A stretch of 64,000 bases of DNA. Origin: Martelella radicis (GTDB lineage: Bacteria > Pseudomonadota > Alphaproteobacteria > Rhizobiales > Rhizobiaceae). Location: NCBI RefSeq assembly GCF_014196625.1, contig NZ_JACIDZ010000001.1, forward strand, positions 718,172 through 782,171. Direction: 5' to 3'. This document shows positions 15,951 through 24,140 of this stretch, one piece after another (the stretch's first letter is position 1; every line of letters starts with the position of its first letter). Made by a program: the position numbers and the translations under genes. Under the pieces are notes generated by a model. The model had not been told where the DNA came from. It saw nothing but the letters and a program-made list of their open reading frames with translations, and did no database searches.

Positions 15951-16565
15951 ATGGATCCAGACCTGCGACCCGATGCGGCCATTCGACTAGAAACGGCCCG
16001 TAAAAAACGAGGCTTTCGCTCCGCCAAAGCAGCGGTGGACTATTTTGGCTGGTCGTACCCAACCTATAAGCAGCACGAGCAAGGCATCAGGGGTATTGGC
16101 CGAGCAGCAGCAAAATACGCTAAAGCATTTCGCGTAAGCGAAGGGTGGCTCTTAACCGGAGAAGGCGATGGGCCCGGTCCGACGGTTCCAATTGTTTCAT
16201 TCACCCAAGCTGGAAAACTCAGCCCACCAAATGGCTACGTCGAATCCGATGAGTTTGTGACAATTCCCGCTGGTGGCCTGCCGCACGGTGACTGGATTGC
16301 TATACGTGTGCAGGGAGACTCCATGGACCTATTCTCCCCTCCCGGCTCACTGATCTTTGTAAACCGAAGCGAGCGTGAAGCCGTTGACGGCGCATTCTAC
16401 GTTGTCACCACGGACGATGGGGAAGCTACCTACAAGCGATACCGCAAAGATCCTGAGCGTCTTGAACCGGAATCCACGAACCGGGACCATAAGGCTATCT
16501 ATCCGCGCTCTCCGCTGACAATCATTGGGCGCGTTCGGCGAACGCTATACGACTTCCCCGGCTAA
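15951..16565 (+). CDS. Phage repressor, C1/LexA-like (HTH plus S24 peptidase domain)
   Basis: A 204-residue repressor. The N-terminal domain has a Cro/C1-type helix-turn-helix (AKAAVDYFGWSYPTYKQHEQ, followed by a GIRGIGRAAAKYAKAF helix). The C-terminal S24 domain carries the nucleophile Ser in VQGDSMD and a candidate Lys in ATYKRYRK. An Ala-Gly pair (TQAGKLS) lies at the expected self-cleavage position between the domains. Such repressors keep prophage early genes silent and cleave themselves when RecA filaments form. ATG 15951 begins MDPDLRPD; ATG 15942 and ATG 15888 are alternatives. It diverges from the early operon. Confidence 0.85.
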   Translation: MDPDLRPDAAIRLETARKKRGFRSAKAAVDYFGWSYPTYKQHEQGIRGIGRAAAKYAKAFRVSEGWLLTGEGDGPGPTVPIVSFTQAGKLSPPNGYVESDEFVTIPAGGLPHGDWIAIRVQGDSMDLFSPPGSLIFVNRSEREAVDGAFYVVTTDDGEATYKRYRKDPERLEPESTNRDHKAIYPRSPLTIIGRVRRTLYDFPG

Positions 16566-16663
16566 CCAGAACCACAGAATGCCTCATCAGAGGAAGGTGC
16601 CTTTGTCATTGTGAGGCCCTTGCTTTACCGCGCGTCCGACATCAGAGCGTTATCAATTATCAA

Positions 16664-16706
16664 AAAATATGCAATAAGCATATTTTAGTTGACAGCATAT
16701 TTATGC
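16664..16706. promoter_or_regulatory. Repressor operators overlapping a rightward promoter
   Basis: A perfect inverted repeat AAAATATGC-AATAA-GCATATTTT (16664-16686) is followed by a second one, GCATA-TT-TATGC (16695-16706), with a -35-like TTGACA at 16689-16694 between them. The expected -10 about 17 bases on (GCATCC) is poor. The half-site TATGC/GCATA matches that at 15885. This arrangement suggests repressor control of the genes from 16776 to the integrase. Confidence 0.65.
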
Positions 16707-16775
16707 ATGTTGCATCCTTCTCTTATCGGACCCGCTGGCGTGTGCTTTACCTCTCGGCGAAGGGAAGGAACAACT

Positions 16776-17006
16776 ATGAAGCTGCTCACCATCTGCATGA
16801 CTGTTACAAATGATCCCTGCGATAGACGATGGTTGATTGACAAATCTTCATCTTCGAACATCAACCTACCCCGCCCTTTGAATGCCGAAGTCAAATCTCT
16901 CCAAGCGGCGGGACAGCGAACGGCATCGTGGCTCGGCTTCGTAGTCGGCCTCTGCTGCGGAATGAGCATCACCGCTGTCCTGGCGATTTCCATCCTTGGC
17001 AACTGA
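16776..17006 (+). CDS. Small membrane protein of the phage element, unknown function
   Basis: A 76-residue protein with a hydrophilic N-terminal part and one likely membrane segment at the C-terminus (WLGFVVGLCCGMSITAVLAI). The start at 16776 is supported by AAGGAA upstream; an in-frame ATG at 16689 lies in the operator region and is unlikely. First gene of the rightward group. Its role is unknown; small single-span proteins in this position can be exclusion or accessory proteins, but nothing here proves it. Confidence 0.5.
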   Translation: MKLLTICMTVTNDPCDRRWLIDKSSSSNINLPRPLNAEVKSLQAAGQRTASWLGFVVGLCCGMSITAVLAISILGN

Positions 17007-17039
17007 ACACCACTGCCAGCATAGCGAATGGAGGCTACG

Positions 17040-17420
17040 ATGAGCGTCTATCTGATCAGGGCATCAGAAACCAAGAAGCTACATGGCATCGTCTGGGGCA
17101 GTCTCGACCAAATCTGGGATGTCGTGGACGAGATCGAAGAACCCGAGTTCTTCGAATACGCGAAGCTAAAGCCCGGCGGCCTGATCTCACCAACCGGAAT
17201 TGATCCTGCAAAATCATCCGAGACCCGCTTTAGCGAGATACCGCCCCTTCCAAATGGTGGTTTTCTGCCCGCTGACCTCGACCCTTCAGAACGGACTTTT
17301 GATGCACTATTCGATCCAGACGACCTTCGCTGGCGCCGCTTCGATGATACTCTAGGCAAGCACGGAATGGTTTCCCGGATCATGGCGAGTATAGATGCTC
17401 ACAATGGTGATACACCATGA
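17040..17420 (+). CDS. Hypothetical phage-element protein
   Basis: A 126-residue acidic protein of unknown function with several Pro/Asp-rich segments (ERTFDALFDPDDLRWRRFDD) and no membrane segment. The start at 17040 is preferred over ATG 17028 because GGAGG at 17030-17034 is well placed for it. It overlaps the next gene by four bases (ATGA), so the two are probably translated together. Confidence 0.55.
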   Translation: MSVYLIRASETKKLHGIVWGSLDQIWDVVDEIEEPEFFEYAKLKPGGLISPTGIDPAKSSETRFSEIPPLPNGGFLPADLDPSERTFDALFDPDDLRWRRFDDTLGKHGMVSRIMASIDAHNGDTP

Positions 17421-18010
17421 GCGCCCAGATTGCTTCACTTTCGCACAGCGCCTCGCCAAGGCATTCCATAACCGATCGACGCTCAGCGCGCGAACGTCTG
17501 GAAAGCTATCGTGCGCTAGTCACCAGCGCCGCCCCACTTGCTGACGTCATGGCCGACACGGAAGGCATGCACCTAGAGGTATCCGGACCGGACGAGCCGG
17601 AAATCATCTGCTCGCTTCCGCCGTCCTGCCCATCAGACAACCGCGAACTGATCCGTCGACACATCGATATCCCGGCTGATCTGATCGGCATGCTGGATGC
17701 AGCGGCGCGTCGCGATGCGGAGCGTCGCCGCGAGATAGAGCGGCTAAGGCAAGCACTGGAAACAAAGGGCGGCAAGCTCACGAAGGACTATGCCGCCGAG
17801 TGCGCCATGAAATGCGCCGACACTGCCTTTAGACAGTTTTTGATTGAAAGACACGATCTGCCGCACGCTGCCACAGAACAGACGGCTGCCACGCGCGTGA
17901 GATCCGTCCTCGCTATAGACAGCCGTGCGGCGCTCAACTCAGATCCCGACGCCGCGTCGCGATGGCGAGGGATTGTTCAGGACTTCGAAATGTGGAGTAG
18001 GGGCAAATGA
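17417..18010 (+). CDS. Hypothetical phage-element protein
   Basis: A 197-residue soluble protein. Its middle (about 95-125) is a charged helix (DAAARRDAERRREIERLRQA), possibly a coiled coil; the rest shows no known motif. It overlaps both neighbours by four bases, forming a coupled set that leads to the excisionase-like and integrase genes. Function unknown. Confidence 0.55.
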   Translation: MSAQIASLSHSASPRHSITDRRSARERLESYRALVTSAAPLADVMADTEGMHLEVSGPDEPEIICSLPPSCPSDNRELIRRHIDIPADLIGMLDAAARRDAERRREIERLRQALETKGGKLTKDYAAECAMKCADTAFRQFLIERHDLPHAATEQTAATRVRSVLAIDSRAALNSDPDAASRWRGIVQDFEMWSRGK

Positions 18011-18360
18011 CAGATACGATCCAGCTTGAAGACATGATCGATCAGGACACGCTCTTAAACAAATATCCTTGGCTGTCGACCCACATCGTCAGCCGCTGGC
18101 GCACGAAAGGCCACATCCGGTTTTTCTGTGGCAAGGAAGGAAAGCTGGTTTATCCTCTTGGCGACATCGAAACGGCTCTGGGTAGGGAAATGGTATGGCA
18201 GCATCAAGAAAGCCAAGATTGTTCGAATACCGCGGACAGTGGATCGGTGAAGAGCCCGGCCGCGTCGGTTTCTATCGATACTGGTATGATCAGCGAACCC
18301 GCAAGGTTAAGCGAAGAGCGCTCGAGGCGCAGGATATTGAGGAAGCAAAAGAGGAGCTGA
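18007..18360 (+). CDS. Excisionase-like HTH protein
   Basis: A 117-residue protein. The first 60 residues look like a winged-helix excisionase/AlpA-type domain: LLNKYPWLSTHIVSRWRTKG, then a wing-like strand (IRFFCGKEGKLVYPLGDIETAL). The last part overlaps the integrase gene by 166 bases in another frame and is low in structure, so the function likely rests in the N-terminal domain. It would bend DNA at the attachment site and favour excision. Immediate linkage to the integrase supports this. Confidence 0.6.
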   Translation: MTDTIQLEDMIDQDTLLNKYPWLSTHIVSRWRTKGHIRFFCGKEGKLVYPLGDIETALGREMVWQHQESQDCSNTADSGSVKSPAASVSIDTGMISEPARLSEERSRRRILRKQKRS

Positions 18361-19451
18361 TCGATATCCTCGGCAGTGCCGGCGCTTCGCGCGGCGCACC
18401 GGAAGCCGTCAGCATCGCTGATGTTATGGCCCACTATTTGGAGCATAAGGCCGAACCCAAAGGACCACGCGCTGCAAGCGCCGCAAGAAGGGCGGCAGAA
18501 CTCGCTCTGGAAGCTGCCGAAACATTCAGCTCACACCCGACCGTGGCCCATCTCACCCGTCTCAATCAGCAGCGCATGTGGGCATACATGAGCAGCGAAA
18601 ACGGTTTGAGCCCGAAATCGATCACCACCTACATGATTTCGGTTCGTGCCGCCGTCAACTTTGCCGCCATTCCGCAGATCGTCGCGGTCGGAGACGAGAA
18701 ACAGGAGGTTCAACTTCTGACCTCAGCCACCCCGATTTTCTGCAATCAGTCGGAGATCGCCGATCACGTTGGCGGAGAGATGTCACGGCCACGAGACTAC
18801 ATTCCAACTTTCGAAGACCTTGGCCGCTGGATTGACCGCATCCAGCACGAGGATGATTTTCGCTATGTGATCATCGCGCTCAACACGGCAGCAAGAAACG
18901 AGGCGATCTTCGACCTCCGCGTCGATGGCCAGGTTGATTTCAATAGCGGAACGATCGATCTCAACCCGCCCGGCCGTCGCCAGACGAAAAAGCGGCGCCC
19001 GGTGATTCGGCTGACCACTGGCCTTGCGGCCTGGCTGGACCATTGGGGAGATGACCGACCAATCCGGCAATATCAGGATACGGTCGAAAAGCGGCTGAAC
19101 GCCATGGGAAAAGATTTGCAGCCGAGAGACCAGGACGGTCGCTTGCTTGCCCCGCTCGGCATGCCTGGCATGACCTGCTACACGCTCCGGCACTTTATTG
19201 CGACCAACATGCGCCGCGCAGGCATCGAGGTCTCACGCGAGCAGCGCTCGAAATGGCTGGGTCACGTTGTTGCCGAAGGCTCCCGGACGACCGACTGGTA
19301 CGAAAAATTCGACCCCGACTACCTGGAAGACCCAATGCGCGCCACGGAAATGATCATCCAGAAACTGCAGAATCACACGCACAAAAGCCTGCTTGCTCCC
19401 ACCATGCACTCACAAGGAACACTTCGCGTAGTTTCAGGGCATGAAAAATAA
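18195..19451 (+). CDS. Tyrosine recombinase / phage integrase
   Basis: A 418-residue integrase. An N-terminal SAM-like core-binding region is followed by the catalytic domain. Visible active-site elements are the first Arg in NTAARNEAIFDL, the Arg box in YTLRHFIATNM, the GH pair in KWLGHVV and the nucleophile Tyr in TDWYEKF. Its 3' end lies 21 bases from the 3' end of tRNA-Pro, the usual arrangement when an element uses the tRNA as its attachment site. The ATG at 18195 overlaps the excisionase-like gene. Confidence 0.9.
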   Translation: MAASRKPRLFEYRGQWIGEEPGRVGFYRYWYDQRTRKVKRRALEAQDIEEAKEELIDILGSAGASRGAPEAVSIADVMAHYLEHKAEPKGPRAASAARRAAELALEAAETFSSHPTVAHLTRLNQQRMWAYMSSENGLSPKSITTYMISVRAAVNFAAIPQIVAVGDEKQEVQLLTSATPIFCNQSEIADHVGGEMSRPRDYIPTFEDLGRWIDRIQHEDDFRYVIIALNTAARNEAIFDLRVDGQVDFNSGTIDLNPPGRRQTKKRRPVIRLTTGLAAWLDHWGDDRPIRQYQDTVEKRLNAMGKDLQPRDQDGRLLAPLGMPGMTCYTLRHFIATNMRRAGIEVSREQRSKWLGHVVAEGSRTTDWYEKFDPDYLEDPMRATEMIIQKLQNHTHKSLLAPTMHSQGTLRVVSGHEK

Positions 19452-19472
19452 TAGCAATTTCATAATGATAAG

Positions 19473-19549
<77 letters not shown>

Positions 19550-19618
19550 ACTGCGGTCCGGATACACTGAAGGTCCTTGCGCCGCAACAGGAAAATGGCT
19601 TTTGCAAACAGGCGCCGC

Positions 19619-20098
19619 CTAATCAGAAAGCGCGGGGCCGGTGACGCGATCGCCGGACTTCAACCCGTAGGCCGCCGCCTCACCGCCGCCAAGCTCCAGC
19701 ACATAGCGCACCGGCTCGGATGAACTGATGACCGCCTTCGAGCCCGGCACGGCATTTTCGTGGTAGCCGGAGACCGTGCCGTCGGCGCGGATGAACACCA
19801 TGTCGAGCGGAATCAGCGTATTGGCCATCCACATCGAAGCCGGACGGTCCACGCCGAAATCGAAGATCATGCCGTGATCTCGGGCAAGCTCGGTTCTGAA
19901 CATCAGCCCGCGCTGTCGCTGGGGTGAACTTGTGGCGACTTCGACGGCAATAGGATAATCACCGTTCTCGGTATGAAGCGTCAGCTCGGAGACCGGGAAC
20001 CGCACCGTCTGGTCCTGCGCCAGGCCAGCGCCGGCAGGCAGAAGCGCGAACAGCGACAGCAGCAAAGCAAGTACTCTCCGGCGCATGGGCTTTTTCAT
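19619..20098 (-). CDS. Exported DUF192-family protein
   Basis: A 159-residue protein with a signal peptide (KKPMRRR then a Leu-rich core, cleaved near GLAQ). The mature part matches the DUF192 family: QRQRGLMFRTELARDHGMIF, MWMANTLIPLDMVFI and a C-terminal YVLELGGG segment. These small periplasmic or surface proteins are widespread, but their biochemical role is unknown. It is a single gene between tRNA-Pro and the cold-shock gene. Confidence 0.85.
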   Translation of the reverse strand: MKKPMRRRVLALLLSLFALLPAGAGLAQDQTVRFPVSELTLHTENGDYPIAVEVATSSPQRQRGLMFRTELARDHGMIFDFGVDRPASMWMANTLIPLDMVFIRADGTVSGYHENAVPGSKAVISSSEPVRYVLELGGGEAAAYGLKSGDRVTGPALSD

Positions 20099-20279
20099 CT
20101 CACATCCTTTCAGGCAAGGCCCGCCCCATACATAGGCTGGTCCAGACCGCGCTTCCTCACGTGAACGAAAGCTGAGACCAGATAGAGCCGGGCATCAAGC
20201 GAAATCTGCCTGTCTTGAGAAATGTCGCGGGCTTCGCACCTTCGCTGGAGGGACCTGCGTACAAGCGGCAGCCGAAAAC

Positions 20280-20858
20280 CTAGTGCGTGCTGCGGTTCGG
20301 CGACGGCATGTCGGGATGAACTTCCGCAGCCATCAGCCCCTTCGGCCCCTCGCCGAAACGCACCAGCACGCTCTGGCCGGGCACGAGCTCGGTAATCCCG
20401 TAGCGCCTCAGCGTCTCCATATGCACGAAGATGTCCTCCGTGCCTTCCCCGCGCGTCAGGAAGCCGAAGCCCTTCTCGCGGTTGAACCATTTGACCAGAA
20501 CCCGTTCCAGCCCGCTCGAAGGCTCGACCTGGACATGGGTCTTGACCGGCGGAAGCTGCGAAGGGTGAACCGCGGTCGACTGGTCCATGGAAAGGATACG
20601 GAAGGCCTGAAGGCCGCGCTCGCGTTTCTGCACAAGCGCCACCACGCGGGTGCCTTCCAGGATTGTCTGGTAACCGTCGCGTCTGAGGCAGGTGATGTGC
20701 AGCAGAATGTCCTCCATGCCGTTATCCGGCACGACGAAGCCGAAGCCCTTGCCGACATCGAACCACTTCACGAAACCGGTGACCTCCAGCAGTTCATCGG
20801 TTTCCGTGCCCGCCTCTTCACCGGCCGAGTATCGTTCTGCCTCAGACCTTTCGGCCAT
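20280..20858 (-). CDS. Cold-shock protein with two cold-shock domains
   Basis: A 192-residue protein with two CSDs. The first, about residues 25-90, has VKWFDVGKGFGFVVPD; the second, about 120-185, has VKWFNREKGFGFLTRG. Both keep the RNP1 (GKGFGFV) and RNP2-like aromatic motifs that bind single-stranded RNA or DNA. The twin-domain form is common in alphaproteobacteria, where such proteins act in stationary phase or cold as RNA chaperones. The 165-bp region before the start should hold its promoter. Confidence 0.9.
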   Translation of the reverse strand: MAERSEAERYSAGEEAGTETDELLEVTGFVKWFDVGKGFGFVVPDNGMEDILLHITCLRRDGYQTILEGTRVVALVQKRERGLQAFRILSMDQSTAVHPSQLPPVKTHVQVEPSSGLERVLVKWFNREKGFGFLTRGEGTEDIFVHMETLRRYGITELVPGQSVLVRFGEGPKGLMAAEVHPDMPSPNRSTH

Positions 20859-21023
20859 ACCGCCCCGCTCCTTGAAAAAACCCGGCTGCGAATTAACTGA
20901 TTCTTGTCATAAGAATAACATTCATACTGCGGGTTCCCGCAAGTTCTAAACGCAAAACGCGTCCATACGGGTCCCGTCCCCATCCTGATGCCCACCGGCG
21001 AACAAACAACAGGGAAGAGAACA

Positions 21024-21464
21024 ATGCACTATCTCCACACAATGGTCCGCATTACGGACATCGACGCATCGCTGCGTTTTTACCGCGACCTGATGGGCCT
21101 GAAGGAGGTGCGCCGCATCGACAATGACAAGGGCCGGTTCACGCTGATCTTCCTCGCCGCGCCGAAGGACCTGGAAAACGGCGATGGCGAACATGTGCCG
21201 AAACTTGAACTCACCTATAACTGGGACCCGGAAGAGTATGCCGGCGGCCGCAATTTCGGCCACCTCGCCTATCGCGTCGAGAACATCTACGATTTCTGCC
21301 AGAAGCTTTCCGATGCCGGCGTGATCATCAACCGTCCGCCGCGCGACGGCAACATGGCGTTCGTTCGCTCGCCCGACGGTATCTCGATCGAGATATTGCA
21401 GGAAGGCGATCCGCTTGAGCCGAAAGAGCCCTGGGCATCGATGGCGAACACCGGCAGCTGGTAG
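21024..21464 (+). CDS. gloA: Lactoylglutathione lyase (glyoxalase I)
   Basis: A 146-residue enzyme of the vicinal oxygen chelate superfamily that isomerises the methylglyoxal-glutathione hemithioacetal to S-lactoylglutathione in the cytoplasm. Motifs: the N-terminal HTMVRITDID, ending in SLRFYRDLMGLK; LELTYNW; GHLAYRVENI; and SPDGISIEIL near the C-terminus, which supply metal-binding His and Glu. Length is typical for the Ni/Co-type bacterial enzyme. The ATG at 21024 follows AGGGAAGAG. Confidence 0.93.
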   Translation: MHYLHTMVRITDIDASLRFYRDLMGLKEVRRIDNDKGRFTLIFLAAPKDLENGDGEHVPKLELTYNWDPEEYAGGRNFGHLAYRVENIYDFCQKLSDAGVIINRPPRDGNMAFVRSPDGISIEILQEGDPLEPKEPWASMANTGSW

Positions 21465-21472
21465 CAGAAGCG

Positions 21473-21498
21473 ATGCCGCGCGAGAACGCGCGGCATCT
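21473..21498 (+). terminator. Hairpin terminator after gloA
   Basis: A perfect 10-bp stem, GATGCCGCGC (21473-21482) with GCGCGGCATC (21489-21498), and a six-base loop, nine bases after the gloA stop. Only a weak T-tract follows. Confidence 0.6.
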
Positions 21499-21629
21499 TC
21501 CCATTAAAATCAACCAGTTACATGCGGGCCTGAAGCAGGCATTTCAACATGTCGATTTTTTGAAGAAATCGCTGTTTTACGCTTGCAGCAATTCTATTGC
21601 CTGATTATAAGGGCGCCCAGCGAACGCAC

Positions 21630-21704
21630 GCGCCCTTCGTCTATCGGTTAGGACGCCAGATTTTCATTCTGGAAAGAGGGGTTCGATTCCCCTAGGGCGT
21701 GCCA
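21630..21704 (+). tRNA. tRNA-Glu (anticodon TTC), copy 1
   Basis: A 75-base cloverleaf with encoded CCA. The acceptor GCGCCCT pairs with AGGGCGT, and the anticodon loop TTTTCAT gives TTC. Discriminator G. Identical to copy 2. Confidence 0.95.
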
Positions 21705-21816
21705 TTCGCGCATGGTCGCAAGATCGTGTTGCAATGGGTCCGAGGCTCAGCTTCGGATGACGTGTTTTCGCCGACCGGCGGGATTGCCCAAAGCGATTTC
21801 GCCAAACATGAGATGC

Positions 21817-21891
21817 GCGCCCTTCGTCTATCGGTTAGGACGCCAGATTTTCATTCTGGAAAGAGGGGTTCGATTCCCCTAGGGCGTGCCA
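21817..21891 (+). tRNA. tRNA-Glu (anticodon TTC), copy 2
   Basis: Identical in sequence to copy 1, 112 bases downstream of it. The anticodon loop TTTTCAT gives TTC, and CCA is encoded. Confidence 0.95.
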
Positions 21892-21972
21892 CTCATATTC
21901 TTCTGCCTGACGGCAACCACCCCTGTGATACAGAGATGGCGACCGCCAACACATGCCGCATGTCCCGCGCAT

Positions 21973-22047
21973 GCGCCCTTCGTCTATCGGTTAGGACGCC
22001 AGATTCTCATTCTGGAAAGAGGGGTTCGATTCCCCTAGGGCGTACCA
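21973..22047 (+). tRNA. tRNA-Glu (anticodon CTC), copy 3
   Basis: Same sequence as copies 1 and 2 except for two changes: the anticodon loop is TTCTCAT, giving CTC, and the discriminator base is A instead of G (GCGTACCA). It appears to be a duplicated gene converted to the GAG-reading isoacceptor. Confidence 0.93.
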
Positions 22048-22230
22048 GTTATCCACAGCTCTGTTGCCGCCTCCTGTCCGCCGCCCTCTTGTCGAGCAAG
22101 GGATCGGGCCACTCTTGCCCCTTGCGCCACCCGCCCTTTATTGGCATTGCATATTAGGTTACCGCGCACTTTCGAAAGCGGCGAAGGCGTCGGAAACCGC
22201 CAGGACATTGTCCCGGAACGAGGAGCGGGC

Positions 22231-22764
22231 ATGCATCTGATTCACGAATCGATCGCGATGATCGAGCCCTACCTGCGCCATTACGGCGTGGCGGCGCTGT
22301 TCGTCATCGTCTATCTGGAATCGCTCGGCGCCCCCCTGCCCGGCGAAAGCGCCGTCATCGGCGCCTCGCTTCTGGCCTCCGGCGGGCAGTTGCCGATCGA
22401 GGGCGTGTTTCTGGCAGTGTTCATCGGCGCCGTGCTCGGCGACAATACGGGCTATGCGATCGGGCGCTATGGCGGTCGAACAATCGTCGAGCGCTATGGT
22501 CGCTATATCGGCTTCAACGATCAGAGACGGGAATGGATCGAAGGGCTCTACGACAAACACGGGACGGCCGTCGTGGTCGGGGCGCGCTTCGTGGTGATTC
22601 TGAGACAGTTGAACGGGATTGTTGCCGGCATGATGGCAATGGCATGGCGCCCTTTCCTGCTGGCAAACATCGTCGGCGCGCTTTTGTGGACCAGCGTGTG
22701 GACCGCAGCGCCCTTCGTCTTCGGCGATTTCTTCGCCGCGCATTTCCACGACCTGATGAAGTAG
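22231..22764 (+). CDS. DedA/SNARE-associated family membrane protein
   Basis: A 177-residue inner-membrane protein. Typical DedA features: YLESLGAPLPGESAVIGASL near the N-terminus (the E...PGE segment), GAVLGDNTGYAIGRYGG in the middle and VVVGARFVVILRQLNGIVAG in the second half (the conserved R...R region). Members of this family act in proton-dependent membrane homeostasis and some as undecaprenyl-phosphate or phospholipid flippases. The start at 22231 (GAGGAGCGGGC upstream) is preferred over 22141. It converges on the dGTPase gene. Confidence 0.87.
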   Translation: MHLIHESIAMIEPYLRHYGVAALFVIVYLESLGAPLPGESAVIGASLLASGGQLPIEGVFLAVFIGAVLGDNTGYAIGRYGGRTIVERYGRYIGFNDQRREWIEGLYDKHGTAVVVGARFVVILRQLNGIVAGMMAMAWRPFLLANIVGALLWTSVWTAAPFVFGDFFAAHFHDLMK

Positions 22765-22769
22765 CCGCC

Positions 22770-24101
22770 TCAGCCGCGGATCATCCGATCGATCTTGACC
22801 GCATAACGGTCAGTCATCCCGGACACATAGTCGGCCAGCGTATGCAGTGCGGAATACGGATCGCGCGCATGCCGCAGGTCTATGCCAAGGGCGCGCTGCA
22901 ACTGACGGGGATAGCCGTCGATCCGGTCCTCGACGAAATCCGCTTCGGCAAGCGCTTCCAGAACGGGTAGCACCCCGTCCAGAATGCGGTGTACCAGATT
23001 GCGGCCCATCACCTCCAGTTCCGTCTTGCGCGGAGACGTAAAGATACGCTCGCTGGCAAGAGCCTCAATCGTGGCGAAGGAATCTGCCTGCGCCGAGGCG
23101 CTGACGAGCGCACCGGCGAACTGACCGCCCATGATCGCATTGTAGTTCTCGGCAAAGGCAGTGCTGCATGCCTCGAAGGCCTTGTTGATCGCGACCGCCC
23201 TCAAAACAGCGATTTTTTCCTGGGGCGTGTCGCCGCGATCATCCTTCGGTGAAAATCCGGCGACGGCGGAAAGCAGTGGCGCAACGTCGCCATAACCGAG
23301 ATCGCCCGTGGTAAAGGCATCCTCAAGATCGAGGATATTGTAGCAGATGTCGTCGGCCGCCTCGACCAGATAGACCAGCGGGTGGCGTCGCCACCAGCCT
23401 GCCGACGCATCGCCGGCAAGAAGGCCGGTTCTGGCGGCGACGGTCTCCAGCGCCGCGCGCTCGGTTTCGAACACGCCGAATTTCTTCAGCCCGCTGTCGC
23501 GCACTGCGATCGTCTGGCGGGTGCGCGCCGTCACCGGATATTTGAGGAAGGCGCCGAGCGTGCCATGCGTCAGCCGCATGCCGCCGCGCCGGTGCATTTC
23601 CAGCCCGGCGATGATGCGGAAGCCCTGGGCGTTGCCCTCGAAGGCCTCGAACTCCTCGGCGAAGCAGGTTTCCCGGTCAGCAAAAAGCCCACCGCCGCGG
23701 TCGAATTTTTCGGCAAACCAGGCGCCGATCGCCGCCTCGCCGGAATGGCCGAAGGGCGGATTGCCGATATCATGCGCCAGGCAGGCAGCATGGACGAGGC
23801 CGGCGACGATCGCCTGTCCGCCCTTCTCGACCTTGCCTTCCTGTTCCAGCCACCAGCCGACCTCGAGCCCGAGCGAGCGACCGACGCTCGCCGTCTCGAC
23901 GGAATGGATCAGACGGTGATGGATATGGTCGTTATCGTAGAGCGGATGGACCTGGGTCTTGTTGGCGAGCCGCCGGAAGGGCGCCGAAAAGGTGATGCGG
24001 TCTGCATCCTGGTCATAGGCGGGGCGGCGCGGCTTGTCCGACGAGGAGGTCAGAAACAACCGTTCGAGATCGAGCAGTTTCGACCATTCCATCGTCGTCA
24101 T
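22770..24101 (-). CDS. dgt: dGTPase-like HD-domain triphosphohydrolase
   Basis: A 443-residue cytoplasmic enzyme of the dGTPase family, which removes triphosphate from deoxynucleotides. Signature at the N-terminus: DRITFSAPFRRLANKTQV, then the metal ligands HxxxH (HHRLIHSVE) and the HD pair in CLAHDIGNPPFGHSGE. Later WQ/EAADD-type residues occur in VYLVEAADDICYNILDLEDA. Length is typical of the type 2 dGTPase-like subfamily in this order. It may control dNTP pools; exact substrate preference is untested. Confidence 0.92.
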   Translation of the reverse strand: MTTMEWSKLLDLERLFLTSSSDKPRRPAYDQDADRITFSAPFRRLANKTQVHPLYDNDHIHHRLIHSVETASVGRSLGLEVGWWLEQEGKVEKGGQAIVAGLVHAACLAHDIGNPPFGHSGEAAIGAWFAEKFDRGGGLFADRETCFAEEFEAFEGNAQGFRIIAGLEMHRRGGMRLTHGTLGAFLKYPVTARTRQTIAVRDSGLKKFGVFETERAALETVAARTGLLAGDASAGWWRRHPLVYLVEAADDICYNILDLEDAFTTGDLGYGDVAPLLSAVAGFSPKDDRGDTPQEKIAVLRAVAINKAFEACSTAFAENYNAIMGGQFAGALVSASAQADSFATIEALASERIFTSPRKTELEVMGRNLVHRILDGVLPVLEALAEADFVEDRIDGYPRQLQRALGIDLRHARDPYSALHTLADYVSGMTDRYAVKIDRMIRG

Positions 24102-24140
24102 GAGATTTCCCTTGCTATCACGGCTTCGTTGCAGCCGTCG

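Noticed and set aside
22049..22057. Perfect DnaA box TTATCCACA after the third tRNA-Glu gene
   Set aside because: A single box without an AT-rich unwinding region or neighbouring replication genes is not an origin; it is noted only as a possible DnaA titration site.
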